DNA of 64,000 nucleotides from NCBI GenBank assembly GCA_017304655.1, contig JAFKLY010000006.1:62001-126000 (forward strand), given 5' to 3'. Positions within the stretch are counted from its first letter, which is position 1. Every line of letters starts with the position of its first letter. Shown here piece by piece: positions 26,004 through 35,224 of the stretch. Made by a program: the position numbers and the translations under genes. Under the pieces are notes generated by a model, which searched no databases, was not told the DNA's origin, and saw nothing but the letters and a program-made list of their open reading frames with translations. Origin of the DNA: Sphingomonas sp. (GTDB lineage: Bacteria > Pseudomonadota > Alphaproteobacteria > Sphingomonadales > Sphingomonadaceae).

Positions 26004-27401
26004 ATGTCTCTCGGCCTGACTGCGCTCGAATTGATGCGCAATGAACTGCTGCTTTTCGCGGGCATCGGCCTGCTGATTGGTGGTCTGGACGATCTGTTGA
26101 TCGATCTCATCTATGTAGCGCGGCGCTCATGGCGATCGCTGACTGTCTATTCGCGCGTGCGGCGGATGACGGCGCGGGACTTGCCGCCGCCGGGCATGGC
26201 GGGCCCGATTGCCGTATTCCTGCCTGCCTGGGATGAATCGGCGGTAATTGCGCAGATGCTCTCCGGTTGCCTCGATAAATGGGCGCGGGAGGATGTGCAG
26301 ATCTTTGTCGGCGTCTATCCCAATGACCAACCGACCATCGATGCGGTGACCGACCTGATCGCCGAGCGCGGCAAGGGGTGCGTGACGCTCGTGGTCCATG
26401 ACCGGCCGGGACCGACGACCAAGGCGGATTGCCTGAATATGCTCTGGCGTGCCCTCAATCGCTGGGAGAAGGGGGCGCGGCGCGATGCGCTGGTGGTCGT
26501 GCTGCACGATGCCGAGGATGTGGTGCATCCCGATGCGTTGCGGGTCCTCGGCCTGCTGGCGCCGCGGTTCGCGCTGGTGCAGTTGCCGGTGCTGCCACTT
26601 ACCACGGCCCGGTCCCCGTGGATTGCCGGGCACTATTGCGACGAGTTCGCCGAGGCGCATGGCAAGTCCTTGTGGGTACGCGAATCGCTGGGCGCCGCCT
26701 TGCCCTCTGCCGGTGTCGGTTGCGGGTTCAATCGCGCTGCACTGGGCCGGATCGCGGCGGCGCGCGGGGGCACGCCGTTCGATGAAGCCAGCCTGACCGA
26801 AGATTATGAGCTGGGCCTGCGCCTGGGCGAAGCGGGCGGCCGGGGCATATTGGTGCGGATGCGTGACGCGCAGGGCAGCCTCATCGCGACGCGCGAATAT
26901 TTCCCGGATACGCTGCGCGCGGCCGTGCGCCAGAAGGCGCGCTGGACGGTCGGCATCGCACTCGCGGGTTGGGACAGGCTGGGCTGGTCCGGCTCCTGGC
27001 GCGAATATTGGATGCGCCTGCGGGACCGGCGTGAAGCGCTGGCTGCGGTCGTGCTTCTGGCGGCCTATGCCGGGCTGGCGTCAGCGGTGCTGCTCGCGCT
27101 GGCCGATCGTCTGCTCGGGCGCGCGCCCACGCCCTGGCCGGCGCCGCTGCCCTGGCTGCTGGTTGCGACTCTGGTGCTGGCGCTCTGGCGCATGCTGGTG
27201 CGGATGATCTTCGTCTGGCGCACCTACGGGCCGGGGCAGGCACTGCTGTCCGTGCCGCGCACGCTCATCGCTAACATCATCGCCATCATGGCAGCGCGGC
27301 GGGCCGTTGCGATCTATATCCGCCATTTGCGCGGTCATGATCTTGCCTGGGACAAGACGGCGCACCGCTTTCCTGGCGATTCGTCCTCGGCCGAGGCATG
27401 A
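26004..27401 (+). CDS. Membrane glycosyltransferase, NfrB-like (GT2)
   Basis: Inner-membrane processive-type glycosyltransferase of 465 residues. A transmembrane helix near the N-terminus (ELLLFAGIGLLIGGLDDLL) precedes a GT2 catalytic domain. That domain has PAWDESAVI, DRPGPTTKADCLN, the metal site HDAEDVVHPDAL and the acceptor motif SLTEDYELGLRLGE, followed by QKARWTVGIAL and three C-terminal helices. The architecture matches the N-terminal portion of NfrB, the inner-membrane partner of the phage N4 receptor NfrA and part of a glycan secretion system. It lacks the C-terminal MshEN domain of full NfrB. ATG 26004 has AGGGG nine bases upstream. It overlaps the next gene (ATGA). Confidence 0.82.
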   Translation: MSLGLTALELMRNELLLFAGIGLLIGGLDDLLIDLIYVARRSWRSLTVYSRVRRMTARDLPPPGMAGPIAVFLPAWDESAVIAQMLSGCLDKWAREDVQIFVGVYPNDQPTIDAVTDLIAERGKGCVTLVVHDRPGPTTKADCLNMLWRALNRWEKGARRDALVVVLHDAEDVVHPDALRVLGLLAPRFALVQLPVLPLTTARSPWIAGHYCDEFAEAHGKSLWVRESLGAALPSAGVGCGFNRAALGRIAAARGGTPFDEASLTEDYELGLRLGEAGGRGILVRMRDAQGSLIATREYFPDTLRAAVRQKARWTVGIALAGWDRLGWSGSWREYWMRLRDRREALAAVVLLAAYAGLASAVLLALADRLLGRAPTPWPAPLPWLLVATLVLALWRMLVRMIFVWRTYGPGQALLSVPRTLIANIIAIMAARRAVAIYIRHLRGHDLAWDKTAHRFPGDSSSAEA

Positions 27402-28501
27402 ACACGCGCGGACACCCGCTCCGGTTCCTGGGTCTGGTGCTCGGCGGTTGGGTCTGCCTGCGCGCCGGTATGGTGCTGACACCGGTGATGCTCGGCGGGT
27501 CCGACGACGTGTTGCATGACGGGCAGGCCGCATCGGTTCGCTCCATCCGGGACGATGGCAGCGGGGCAGAGCCGCCAGTCGGGTCCGCGTCTGTTGTAGC
27601 GACGCCGGCCACAAGCATCCCTTCGACGAGTCCGCGCGCTTCTTTGGCGGATCATGCCTGGAACGCGGGATATTCTGTCACTGCCCAACCATCGACTCGC
27701 ACCGGGGCGCTGATCTTGTCCGCGCGCGCCGAGCCCGGCGCGGCGGCGGCCAACCTGCACCAGCCCGCTTCGCCGGAGGCCGCGGGCAGGCGGGCAGCAA
27801 CAGAGGGGGGCCCCGCAACCCCGTCGCCCGTTACGGTCGCGCCAAATCCGCGTGGCCCCGGTCGTTGGTCAGGCGCGGCGTGGCTGCTCTGGCGGCCGGA
27901 CGTGGGCAGCGGCCTCGCCAGTGCGCCGCTGCTCGGCGGGTCGCAGGCTGGCCTGCGAATCGATTATCGGCTGGTGCGCGGTGCGGCGGGGCAGTTGAGT
28001 GCTTATGGGCGACTTAGCCGGGCCTTCGTCGGCGCTTCATCTGAGGAAGCGGCCCTTGGTCTTGCCTGGCGGCCGGGCCGGTTGCCCCTGTCCCTGCTGG
28101 CCGAGCGTCGTCAACGGATTGGGCCGGGCGGGCGCAATGGCTTTGCCTTCATCGCCGCCGGCGGCTTTGGCCCGCGCGATGTCGCGCGGCGGGTTGAGGC
28201 GGAAGGCTATGCGCAGGTGGGTGTTGTCGGCCTGCCGGGTGCGGATGGTTTCGCCGACGGCAAGGCGAGCCTCGGCTATCGGCTGACGCCGGGTGGTGCC
28301 TCGGCGCGGCTGACAGTCGGTGCCAGTCTCTCCGGTAGTGCTCAACCCGGCGCAGAGCGGCTCGACTTCGGCCCGGAAGTGCGCCTGCGCTTCCCGTTCG
28401 CTGGGATTGGCTTGCGTCTCTCGGCCGAATGGCGCGCGCGTATTGCGGGTGATGCGCGTCCAGCCAGCGGCCCGGCGATCACGCTCGTCAGCGATTTTTA
28501 G
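27398..28501 (+). CDS. Secreted outer-membrane barrel-like protein, possible NfrA C-terminal-like partner
   Basis: A 367-residue protein beginning in the overlap with the NfrB-like gene. It has a hydrophobic N-terminus (residues 10-30), a low-complexity Ala/Pro/Ser/Thr linker (about 30-160) and then a Gly-rich region of amphipathic strands. Examples are AAWLLWRPDVGSGL, AGLRIDYRLV, GQLSAYGRLSRAFV, AALGLAWRPGRLPLSLLAER and GFAFIAAGGFGP, with the final ITLVSDF ending in Phe as outer-membrane barrels do. The strand pattern recalls the C-terminal domain of NfrA; similarity is judged by eye only. An outer-membrane partner for the adjacent glycosyltransferase is the best inference. Confidence 0.6.
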   Translation: MNTRGHPLRFLGLVLGGWVCLRAGMVLTPVMLGGSDDVLHDGQAASVRSIRDDGSGAEPPVGSASVVATPATSIPSTSPRASLADHAWNAGYSVTAQPSTRTGALILSARAEPGAAAANLHQPASPEAAGRRAATEGGPATPSPVTVAPNPRGPGRWSGAAWLLWRPDVGSGLASAPLLGGSQAGLRIDYRLVRGAAGQLSAYGRLSRAFVGASSEEAALGLAWRPGRLPLSLLAERRQRIGPGGRNGFAFIAAGGFGPRDVARRVEAEGYAQVGVVGLPGADGFADGKASLGYRLTPGGASARLTVGASLSGSAQPGAERLDFGPEVRLRFPFAGIGLRLSAEWRARIAGDARPASGPAITLVSDF

Positions 28502-28558
28502 AGCACAAGGCCGGCTCGCCTCTTTTGGCGCGCGCGCTTTGCGACTACCGAGGGCTGG

Positions 28559-29473
28559 ATGGATATTTATCTGCCCATTGCCAATCTGTCGGTGAATGCG
28601 CTCGTCATCATCGGGCTGGGCGGACTTGTCGGTCTGCTTTCGGGCATGTTCGGCGTGGGTGGCGGGTTCCTAACCACGCCGCTGCTCATCTTTTACGGTA
28701 TTCCGCCCACCGTCGCTGCAGCGTCCGCCGCAACGCAGGTTATGGGCGCAAGCGTTTCCAGCGTGGTCAGTCACGTCGGCCGCAAGACCGTGGATCTGCC
28801 CATGGGCGGTGTGATGGTGGTGGGTGGCACGATCGGCGCGGTCATCGGCGCGGTCATCTTCCGTATCCTGGAGCGTCTGGGACAGATCGATACGGTGATC
28901 GGCATTCTATATGTGCTCATGCTTGGCTCGATCGGCCTGCTGATGGCGCGGGAAGCGATCCATGCGCTCGTGATGGCCCGGCGGGGTGAACGGCCGGAGC
29001 CGCGAAAGCGGCGACACCATCCGCTGGTTGCGGCGCTGCCGCTGCGCTGGCGCTTCTACGCATCCGGCCTGTACATTTCGCCGTTTGCGCCGCTGCTGCT
29101 CGGGATATTTTCGGGCATCATGACCATGCTGATGGGCGTGGGCGGCGGCTTCATCCTCGTGCCAGCGATGATCTACATCCTCGGCATGTCGACGCAGCTC
29201 GTGATCGGGACGTCGCTGTTCCAGATCCTCTTCGTGACGATGGCGACCACGCTGGTCCACGCCACGACCACCCATGCCGTCGATCTCGTCCTGGCCTTCC
29301 TGTTGCTCATCGGTAGCGTGACCGGCGCGCAGATCGGCGGACGCATCTCGATGAAAGCGCGGCCGGAATATCTGCGCGTGGCGCTGGCATTCATCGTGCT
29401 CATCGTCGCCATCCGCATGGCGCTGGGGCTAGGCTGGCGGCCGGATGAGATCTTTACGGTGACGTTGCAATGA
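28559..29473 (+). CDS. TauE/SafE family membrane permease
   Basis: Integral membrane transporter of 304 residues, about eight helices, with the two family repeats. Each begins with a Gly-rich helix: GLGGLVGLLSGMFGVGGGFLTTPLL and GIFSGIMTMLMGVGGGFILVPAM. Members export small sulfur-containing or organic anions such as sulfite or sulfoacetate; the substrate here is unknown. The stop overlaps the next start (ATGA), pairing it with a TIGR02186 protein, as commonly seen in alphaproteobacteria. Start ATG 28559. Confidence 0.92.
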   Translation: MDIYLPIANLSVNALVIIGLGGLVGLLSGMFGVGGGFLTTPLLIFYGIPPTVAAASAATQVMGASVSSVVSHVGRKTVDLPMGGVMVVGGTIGAVIGAVIFRILERLGQIDTVIGILYVLMLGSIGLLMAREAIHALVMARRGERPEPRKRRHHPLVAALPLRWRFYASGLYISPFAPLLLGIFSGIMTMLMGVGGGFILVPAMIYILGMSTQLVIGTSLFQILFVTMATTLVHATTTHAVDLVLAFLLLIGSVTGAQIGGRISMKARPEYLRVALAFIVLIVAIRMALGLGWRPDEIFTVTLQ

Positions 29474-30270
29474 CGGGCTGGATATCGAGCCGCCTGGGCG
29501 CGCTGCTTGCGCTGCTGCTCATCGCTCTCGCCGGTCCGGCGGCGCTGGCGCAGAAGGCCGCGCCGCAACTGGTGCCCGACGTGTCGCAGCGCGTCGTCGA
29601 GATCAAGTTCAGCTTTACCGGCGCGGAATTGCTGTTGTTCGGCGCGATCCTCTATCCCGGCGGCCGGGTGCCTGAGGAGCCTGCCGATATCATTGTGGTG
29701 CTCAAGGGGCCGAGCCAGTCGGTGAAAATGCGCGAAAAGCGCAAGATCGCCGGTATCTGGGTGAATGCCGACAGCATCGATTTCCGCTCCGCCCCCAGCT
29801 TCTATGCCGTCGCCTCCTCGCGGCCGATCGACAAGCTGGTCGATGAGCGCACCGCGGCCATTTACGAACTGGGGCTGGCCAAGCTCCAGCTGTCCCCGTC
29901 CTCGCTCAGCGATACGGCCGAGATTGACCGGTTCGCAAAGGGACTCAACGATCTGAAAGGACGATCTGGCCTCTATCTGGAGGCGCCAGGATCGGTCGAG
30001 ATCACCGATGGCGTGCTCTACCGCGCGCGGCTTCCGCTGTCCGCCCGCGTCGTCACCGGCACCTACACGGCGGAGACATTCCTGGTGCAGAACGGCCGGG
30101 TACTGGCGGCGGCGACGCGTGAGATCGAGGTGCGCAAGACCGGTTTCGAGCGGTTCATTGGCCAGTTCGCGCTGGATCACGATCTTGCCTACGGGTTTAC
30201 GGCGGTTGCGCTGGCGCTGGCCATGGGGCTGTTTGCCGGCTTCGTTGCCGGGCGCATGCAGCTTTCCTGA
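29470..30270 (+). CDS. TIGR02186 family membrane-anchored protein
   Basis: A 266-residue protein with N-terminal signal or anchor (ALLALLLIALAGPAALA), a beta-rich periplasmic domain and a C-terminal transmembrane helix (FTAVALALAMGLFAGFVAG). It matches TIGR02186, whose members begin with a strand pair like VEIKFSFTGAELLLFGAI and include DIIVVLKGP and FYAVASSRP. The family is of unknown function but nearly always sits beside a TauE/SafE permease, as here, so a role in the same transport system is likely. Start ATG 29470 inside the permease stop. Confidence 0.87.
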   Translation: MTGWISSRLGALLALLLIALAGPAALAQKAAPQLVPDVSQRVVEIKFSFTGAELLLFGAILYPGGRVPEEPADIIVVLKGPSQSVKMREKRKIAGIWVNADSIDFRSAPSFYAVASSRPIDKLVDERTAAIYELGLAKLQLSPSSLSDTAEIDRFAKGLNDLKGRSGLYLEAPGSVEITDGVLYRARLPLSARVVTGTYTAETFLVQNGRVLAAATREIEVRKTGFERFIGQFALDHDLAYGFTAVALALAMGLFAGFVAGRMQLS

Positions 30271-30275
30271 CGGTC

Positions 30276-30300
30276 GCCGCTGCGGAATCTCCGCTCCGGC
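30276..30300 (+). terminator. Hairpin after the TIGR02186 gene
   Basis: GCCG-CT-GCGGA / TCCGC-TC-CGGC with a three-base loop, immediately after the stop at 30270. It is symmetric around the internal mismatches. There is no T-run directly after it, so termination is only likely. Confidence 0.4.
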
Positions 30301-30381
30301 AGAAGACCCTGTGGGAAGGCTTTTGTTTACGCCTTGCTGATACCGCCTTGGGAGATCACGCTCAGGGGGAGCAAGGCACTC

Positions 30382-32082
30382 ATGAATTTCATGACGGGCA
30401 AAGGTACGGGCGCTGGACAGACCGGGCAGGCTGTTCCCGCGCCGATCGATTTCGCCGACAACCCGGTGCCGCCCCGCCGTCTCGCCAACACCGAGATCGG
30501 CCTGGTTTCCGCCATTTCAGGCGGCAGCGCCAAGATCATGCTCGAAATCGGTGCCATGGAGGCACTGAGCCAGGATAGCGATCCAAGCATCGCCATGGCC
30601 GGCCAGGTTGGCAGCCAGGTGAAAATGAAGGTCGGTCCGTCCTGGCTGGTCGCCACCGTCCGCACGCTCTCGCTGGTGACGCGCTCGGCCGATCATATCA
30701 TTGCCGATGTCGATTTCGTCGGTGAGGGCGATCAGGAGCAACTGACCGGCCGCATCTTCCGCTTCCGCCGCGGTGTCACGCGATTCCCGGTGCCCGGCAC
30801 GCAGATCTTTCCGGTCTCCAACGCGGACATGGTGGAGATCTACTCGGCGCAGGACAGTTCGCGCATCGAGATCGGCACCGTCTATCCCACCGCCACCACG
30901 CGCGCATCGCTGCTTGTCGACGCGCTGCTCGGCAAGCATTTTGCGCTGCTCGGCTCGACCGGCACCGGTAAGTCGACGTCCGCCGCGCTGATCCTCCACC
31001 GTATTTGCGACATGGCGCCGCAGGGCCATATCGTGATGATCGATCCGCATGGCGAATATGGCGCTGCCTTCGCCAGCAATGGCGCGGTCTACAATGCGAC
31101 CAATCTCGAGCTGCCCTACTGGCTCATGAACTTCGAGGAGCATTGTGAGGTCCTGGTCACTTCCAAGGGCCCGGAGCGCGCGCAGGATTGCGACATTCTG
31201 GCCAAGTGCCTGCTTGCCGCACGCGGGCGCAATCGTATCGCCGAGGGCATCGGCCGCCTGACGGTCGACTCGCCCGTGCCCTATCTGCTCTCCGATCTTG
31301 GCACCATTCTGGCCAACGAGATGGGCAAGCTCGACAAGAGCACGAACACGCTGCCCTATCTGCGGCTGCGCACCCGGCTTGACGAGATCAAGTCCGATCC
31401 GCGCTTCAGCTTCATGTTCTCGGGGATGCTCGTCGCTGATTCGATGCATGCGTTCCTGTCCAAGATCTTCCGCCTCCCCGCGCAGGGCCGACCGATCTCG
31501 ATTGTCGATACCTCGGCCATGCCATCCGAAATTACCCATGTCGTCGTCTCGGTGCTGTCGCGGCTGATCTTCGATTTCGCCATCTGGGCGCGTGATGAGG
31601 AGCAGAAGCCGATCCTGCTCGTCTGCGAGGAGGCGCATCGCTACATCCCGTCGAGCACGACCGGCGAAGGACAGAGCGTCCGCAAGATCCTGGAACGCAT
31701 TGCCAAGGAAGGCCGTAAATACGGCGTCTCGCTTGGCCTGATCACACAGCGCCCGTCCGACCTTGCAGAAGGTGTGCTGTCGCAGTGCGGCACGCTTATC
31801 GCGATGCGCCTCAACAACGAGCGCGACCAGCATTTTGTGAAGGCAGCGATGCCGGAAGGCTCGCGCGGCTTCCTCGATGCGATCCCGGCGCTTCGCAATC
31901 GCGAATGCATCGTCTGCGGCGAGGGTGTCTCGGTGCCGATCCGCGTCGCGTTCGACGATCTGGAGGCCAGTCGCCGGCCGGCTTCGGCCGACCCGGTCTT
32001 CTCCAACCTCTGGCGGCAGACGGGCGGAGAAGAGGAAATCCTCGAGCGCACCATCAATCGCTGGCGCAACCAAGGGCGGTGA
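30382..32082 (+). CDS. HerA-like ATPase (DUF87 / FtsK-HerA superfamily)
   Basis: A 566-residue ATPase. Residues 1-130 form a beta-rich HAS-barrel-like domain, typical for HerA. The P-loop is LLGSTGTGKSTSAAL, Walker B is PILLVCEEAHRYIP, and the sensor/arginine region YGVSLGLITQRPSDLAEGVLSQC is HerA-typical. HerA forms hexameric DNA translocases that work with the NurA nuclease in archaea; in bacteria single genes like this are common and of uncertain role. No NurA is adjacent. I choose ATG 30382; an alternative TTG start 16 codons upstream is possible. Confidence 0.87.
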   Translation: MNFMTGKGTGAGQTGQAVPAPIDFADNPVPPRRLANTEIGLVSAISGGSAKIMLEIGAMEALSQDSDPSIAMAGQVGSQVKMKVGPSWLVATVRTLSLVTRSADHIIADVDFVGEGDQEQLTGRIFRFRRGVTRFPVPGTQIFPVSNADMVEIYSAQDSSRIEIGTVYPTATTRASLLVDALLGKHFALLGSTGTGKSTSAALILHRICDMAPQGHIVMIDPHGEYGAAFASNGAVYNATNLELPYWLMNFEEHCEVLVTSKGPERAQDCDILAKCLLAARGRNRIAEGIGRLTVDSPVPYLLSDLGTILANEMGKLDKSTNTLPYLRLRTRLDEIKSDPRFSFMFSGMLVADSMHAFLSKIFRLPAQGRPISIVDTSAMPSEITHVVVSVLSRLIFDFAIWARDEEQKPILLVCEEAHRYIPSSTTGEGQSVRKILERIAKEGRKYGVSLGLITQRPSDLAEGVLSQCGTLIAMRLNNERDQHFVKAAMPEGSRGFLDAIPALRNRECIVCGEGVSVPIRVAFDDLEASRRPASADPVFSNLWRQTGGEEEILERTINRWRNQGR

Positions 32083-32189
32083 TCCAGTCGCGATCGCCGC
32101 GTTCACTGAAATATTTCGCAACAAAGCGACATCGCCGGGCATAGAGGGCGGTCTAGATGGGAGCTCCCCTTTACTCAGGAGCTGCCCGC

Positions 32190-33128
32190 ATGAGCCATCA
32201 CCAGACCGCGACGGATAGCGCACACACCGACGACCAGGATCACGATCATGGTCTTGCCCATGATCTGGCGACGATCCGTCGGCTCCAGATAGGCAGGCGC
32301 CGTGCGCTGCTTTGGCTGGGAAGCGCCGGTAGCACGGCACTGCTGGTCGGCTGCGGTGGGGAAAGCGGCAGCTCGACAAGCACTGCAACGACGATCGCCA
32401 CCGGAACGGTCACGGCGACTCCGACGCCAACGCCAACCCCCACAACAACCGCAACGCCCACGCCGTCCGGCACCTGCACTGTGCCTGCGACCGAGACCAA
32501 CGGGCCCTATCCGGCGGACGGCACCAACACCTCGTCGGGCGCCACGTCCAACGTGCTCACTTATACCGGGGTGGTGCGACAGGATATCCGCTCCAGCTTC
32601 GTCGGTTCCTCGACGACGACGGCGACCGGGATCAGGCTCGACATCACCATCACGCTGGTCGACGCCAACAACAGCTGCGCGCCGCTTGCTGGTTATGCCG
32701 TTTACATCTGGCATTGCGACCGCAGCGGCAATTACTCGCTCTACAATCTGCCGGCCGAGAGCTATCTGCGCGGCGTTCAGGTGTCCGATGCGAACGGCAA
32801 AGTGACCTTCACGACTATCTTCCCCGGCTGCTACACCGGTCGCTACCCGCACATCCATTTCGAGGTGTTCTCAAGCCTCTCCAACGCGATCGGCGGCCGC
32901 TATGCGCGCCTCATTTCACAATTCGCCATGCCGGCGACGCAATGCGCCCAAGTCTATGCAACGTCGGACTATTCAGGCAGCCGTACGCCCTACAACAGTT
33001 CCTCGCTGTCGTCGGACAATGTCTTCGGTGACAACAGCACCGCGCAGATGGCTGTGATGACTCTCACGATGAGCGGCGATACGAGTGCAGGCTTCACGGC
33101 CAGCGCGACGATCGGCATAGCGACCTGA
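32190..33128 (+). CDS. Intradiol ring-cleavage dioxygenase with Tat/lipoprotein-type signal
   Basis: Non-haem Fe(III) dioxygenase of 312 residues. The C-terminal domain (about 110-290) matches protocatechuate/catechol intradiol enzymes: VTFTTIFPGCYTGRYPHIHFEVF holds the two His ligands, and LAGYAVYIWHCDRSGNYS holds Tyr and His regions. Unlike cytosolic enzymes it has an N-terminal His/Asp-rich stretch, then GRRRALLWLGSAGSTALLVGC: a twin-Arg-like run and lipobox LVGC (Cys near 63). A Thr/Pro linker precedes the domain. An exported dioxygenase acting on periplasmic or surface aromatic substrates is the best reading. ATG 32190 has CAGGAG ten bases upstream. Confidence 0.87.
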   Translation: MSHHQTATDSAHTDDQDHDHGLAHDLATIRRLQIGRRRALLWLGSAGSTALLVGCGGESGSSTSTATTIATGTVTATPTPTPTPTTTATPTPSGTCTVPATETNGPYPADGTNTSSGATSNVLTYTGVVRQDIRSSFVGSSTTTATGIRLDITITLVDANNSCAPLAGYAVYIWHCDRSGNYSLYNLPAESYLRGVQVSDANGKVTFTTIFPGCYTGRYPHIHFEVFSSLSNAIGGRYARLISQFAMPATQCAQVYATSDYSGSRTPYNSSSLSSDNVFGDNSTAQMAVMTLTMSGDTSAGFTASATIGIAT

Positions 33129-33180
33129 TCGCCCGTGCAGGCGGTCCGCGACGGAGGACACAAGCGGTGGGGGCCGATCA

Positions 33181-33894
33181 ATGAGCGAGACAGCGGAGCG
33201 CAAGCATATCGTCGTGCTCGACGACGATGCCAAGCTGCGCCTCCTGATTGGCGAGTATCTCGAAGCGCATGATCTCCGCGTCAGTGCGGTCGCCAGCGGC
33301 GCGGAGTTGACGCGGTTACTGGAACGCGAACCGGCCGATGTTGTCATCCTCGATGTGATGATGCCCGTGGAGGACGGCATTTCCGTGCTCAAGCGACTGG
33401 CGCTGAAGCCGGATGCGCCCGGCATCCTCATGCTCTCGGCCATGGCGTCGGATGTCGACCGGATCCTCGGGCTGGAGCTTGGCGCGGATGACTATATCGC
33501 CAAGCCGGTCAATCCACGCGAGTTACTGGCACGGGTGCGGGCGGTGTTGCGCCGACGCGGGCCGGACCGGAGCGAACAGGCAGCTGAGGACCTGATCCGC
33601 TTCGAGGGATGGCTGGCCGATCCGTCGAGCTACAGCTTGCATGCGCCGGACGGTTCGCCGGTCGACCTCACGACCAACGAATTCCGGCTGTTGCTCGCGC
33701 TGCTGCGTCGGCCTGGCCGCGTGGTCAGCCGGGATTCGCTGATGCTCGACGTGCATGGCGCTGATGCCGAGTTTTACGATCGGGCAGTCGATGTCGGTAT
33801 TTCCCGTCTTCGAGCCAAGTTGGGCCAGCATGGAGGTGGCGACCTCATCCGAACGGTGCGTGGCGAGGGCTATCTGTTTGTGCGGCGCGCATGA
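33181..33894 (+). CDS. OmpR-family response regulator
   Basis: Two-domain regulator of 237 residues. The receiver has the acidic pair DDDAK, the phospho-acceptor Asp in VVILDVMMPVEDG, and the Lys in DDYIAKPV. A winged-helix DNA-binding domain follows (about 135-237), with LTTNEFRLLLALLRRPGRVVSRDSLM and GISRLRAKLGQH. It is paired by an ATGA overlap with the histidine kinase. The target genes are unknown. Confidence 0.95.
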   Translation: MSETAERKHIVVLDDDAKLRLLIGEYLEAHDLRVSAVASGAELTRLLEREPADVVILDVMMPVEDGISVLKRLALKPDAPGILMLSAMASDVDRILGLELGADDYIAKPVNPRELLARVRAVLRRRGPDRSEQAAEDLIRFEGWLADPSSYSLHAPDGSPVDLTTNEFRLLLALLRRPGRVVSRDSLMLDVHGADAEFYDRAVDVGISRLRAKLGQHGGGDLIRTVRGEGYLFVRRA

Positions 33895-35216
33895 GTCTGA
33901 GCCTGAACCACTTGCGGGGATGGCGCATTTCCCGCCAGATCGGGCTTCTCGTCATTGCCGCGCTGCTGTTGCTGACCGGGGCCAATTTCATCGTGACATT
34001 CGTTGGGCCGCCGCCACGGCCCGCGCCCGTACTGGCAAGCGACCTTGTCGATGCGCTGAAGGGGCGCGATCTTCCGGATCGGCCGGCCGTCCTGATGGTC
34101 CGGGAAACGGCGGCCACGGCGTTTGTGCCACGGCCCGGGGAAAAGCGCCGGACAGACTATGAGGGACCTCTTGCCCGGCTGATTGGTTGCCCCCGGGAGA
34201 GGGTCCGTTTCGCAGCGGCAGAGATGCCACATCCCGGGCCGCGCGGCGAAGCGATGCCGCCCGCTTTCTTCGGCTCATTTTCCGCCGGGATAAGGGATGA
34301 GTCGAACCGCTGGCTCGTCGTTCGCAGTGCGCCGCAACCGGTGCTGACGGCCTGGCATCGCACGACCTTCACCATCACGATCGGGGTGGCTCTGCTGCTT
34401 GCGCTCATCGCCTTGTGGGTTAGCCGTGGGATCGTGTCGCCGATCCGTCGGCTGTCGGAGCAGGCCGATCAGGCCTATCTCGACGGCAAGCGCGGTGAGA
34501 TCAGCGTCAATGGCCCGCCGGAAATAGCTCAGCTCGCCGTCACGATCGCGGCGATGCGTGACCGGTTTGTCGATCTGGTTGACAGCCGCACCATGATGCT
34601 CGCGGCCATTGCACATGACATGGCGACGCCTCTCGCGCGGCTGGAATTTCATGTCGCGAAGCTTCCAGCCAATGTGCGCAGCCAAGCTGAGGCGGACCTG
34701 GCCGAACTTTCGGCCCTGATCGCCAGCATCCTTGGCTATGCGCGCGGGCAACAGCGGCTGGAGTCGACCCCCGTCGATCTGGTGGGGCTGACGCGTGATT
34801 TGCTGGAACGATGGGACCGGGCCGATGCGCCGGTCCGGCTTATGGGGGCACCGCAGGCGGCCTGGCTGCATGGCGACCGGCTGTCGCTTCAGCGGCTCAT
34901 CGGCAATCTGATCGGCAATACTCAGCGCTATGCCGGTGGCGGCAAGATCGACATCGAAGAAACTCAAGGCGCGATTGTGCTGACGGTTCGCGATGACGGG
35001 CCAGGGTTCGACCCGGCTCTGGCGGAGCGTCTTTTCGAGCCTTTTTTCCGCATCGAGGCCTCGCGTAGTCGGGAAACGGCAGGCGCCGGCCTCGGCCTCG
35101 CCACGGCCCGGGCCATTGCTGAGGCCCATGGCGGAACCCTCATGGCCCAATCCGCACCGGGCCGGGGTGCACGGTTTATTCTGACATTGCCAAGGGCAGC
35201 GAATATCCAGCCCTGA
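33891..35216 (+). CDS. Membrane-bound sensor histidine kinase
   Basis: A 441-residue kinase: transmembrane helix (residues 20-45), a periplasmic loop of about 120 residues, a second transmembrane helix (about 160-180), HAMP, an H-box AAIAHDMATPLARLEFHV and an ATPase domain. The ATPase domain has NLIGNTQRYA (N-box), DDGPGFDPA (G1) and GAGLGLATARAIAEAHGG (G2). All catalytic elements are intact. The periplasmic sensor has no recognised ligand motif. It is the partner of the overlapping response regulator and ends 8 bp from the convergent zincin gene. Confidence 0.94.
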   Translation: MSLSLNHLRGWRISRQIGLLVIAALLLLTGANFIVTFVGPPPRPAPVLASDLVDALKGRDLPDRPAVLMVRETAATAFVPRPGEKRRTDYEGPLARLIGCPRERVRFAAAEMPHPGPRGEAMPPAFFGSFSAGIRDESNRWLVVRSAPQPVLTAWHRTTFTITIGVALLLALIALWVSRGIVSPIRRLSEQADQAYLDGKRGEISVNGPPEIAQLAVTIAAMRDRFVDLVDSRTMMLAAIAHDMATPLARLEFHVAKLPANVRSQAEADLAELSALIASILGYARGQQRLESTPVDLVGLTRDLLERWDRADAPVRLMGAPQAAWLHGDRLSLQRLIGNLIGNTQRYAGGGKIDIEETQGAIVLTVRDDGPGFDPALAERLFEPFFRIEASRSRETAGAGLGLATARAIAEAHGGTLMAQSAPGRGARFILTLPRAANIQP

Positions 35217-35224
35217 TCCGCTTT

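Noticed and set aside
32400..32470. Thr/Pro-coding repeat suspected to be an assembly or sequencing artefact
   Set aside because: It stays in frame, joins a credible lipobox to a complete dioxygenase domain, and such linkers are common in exported enzymes.
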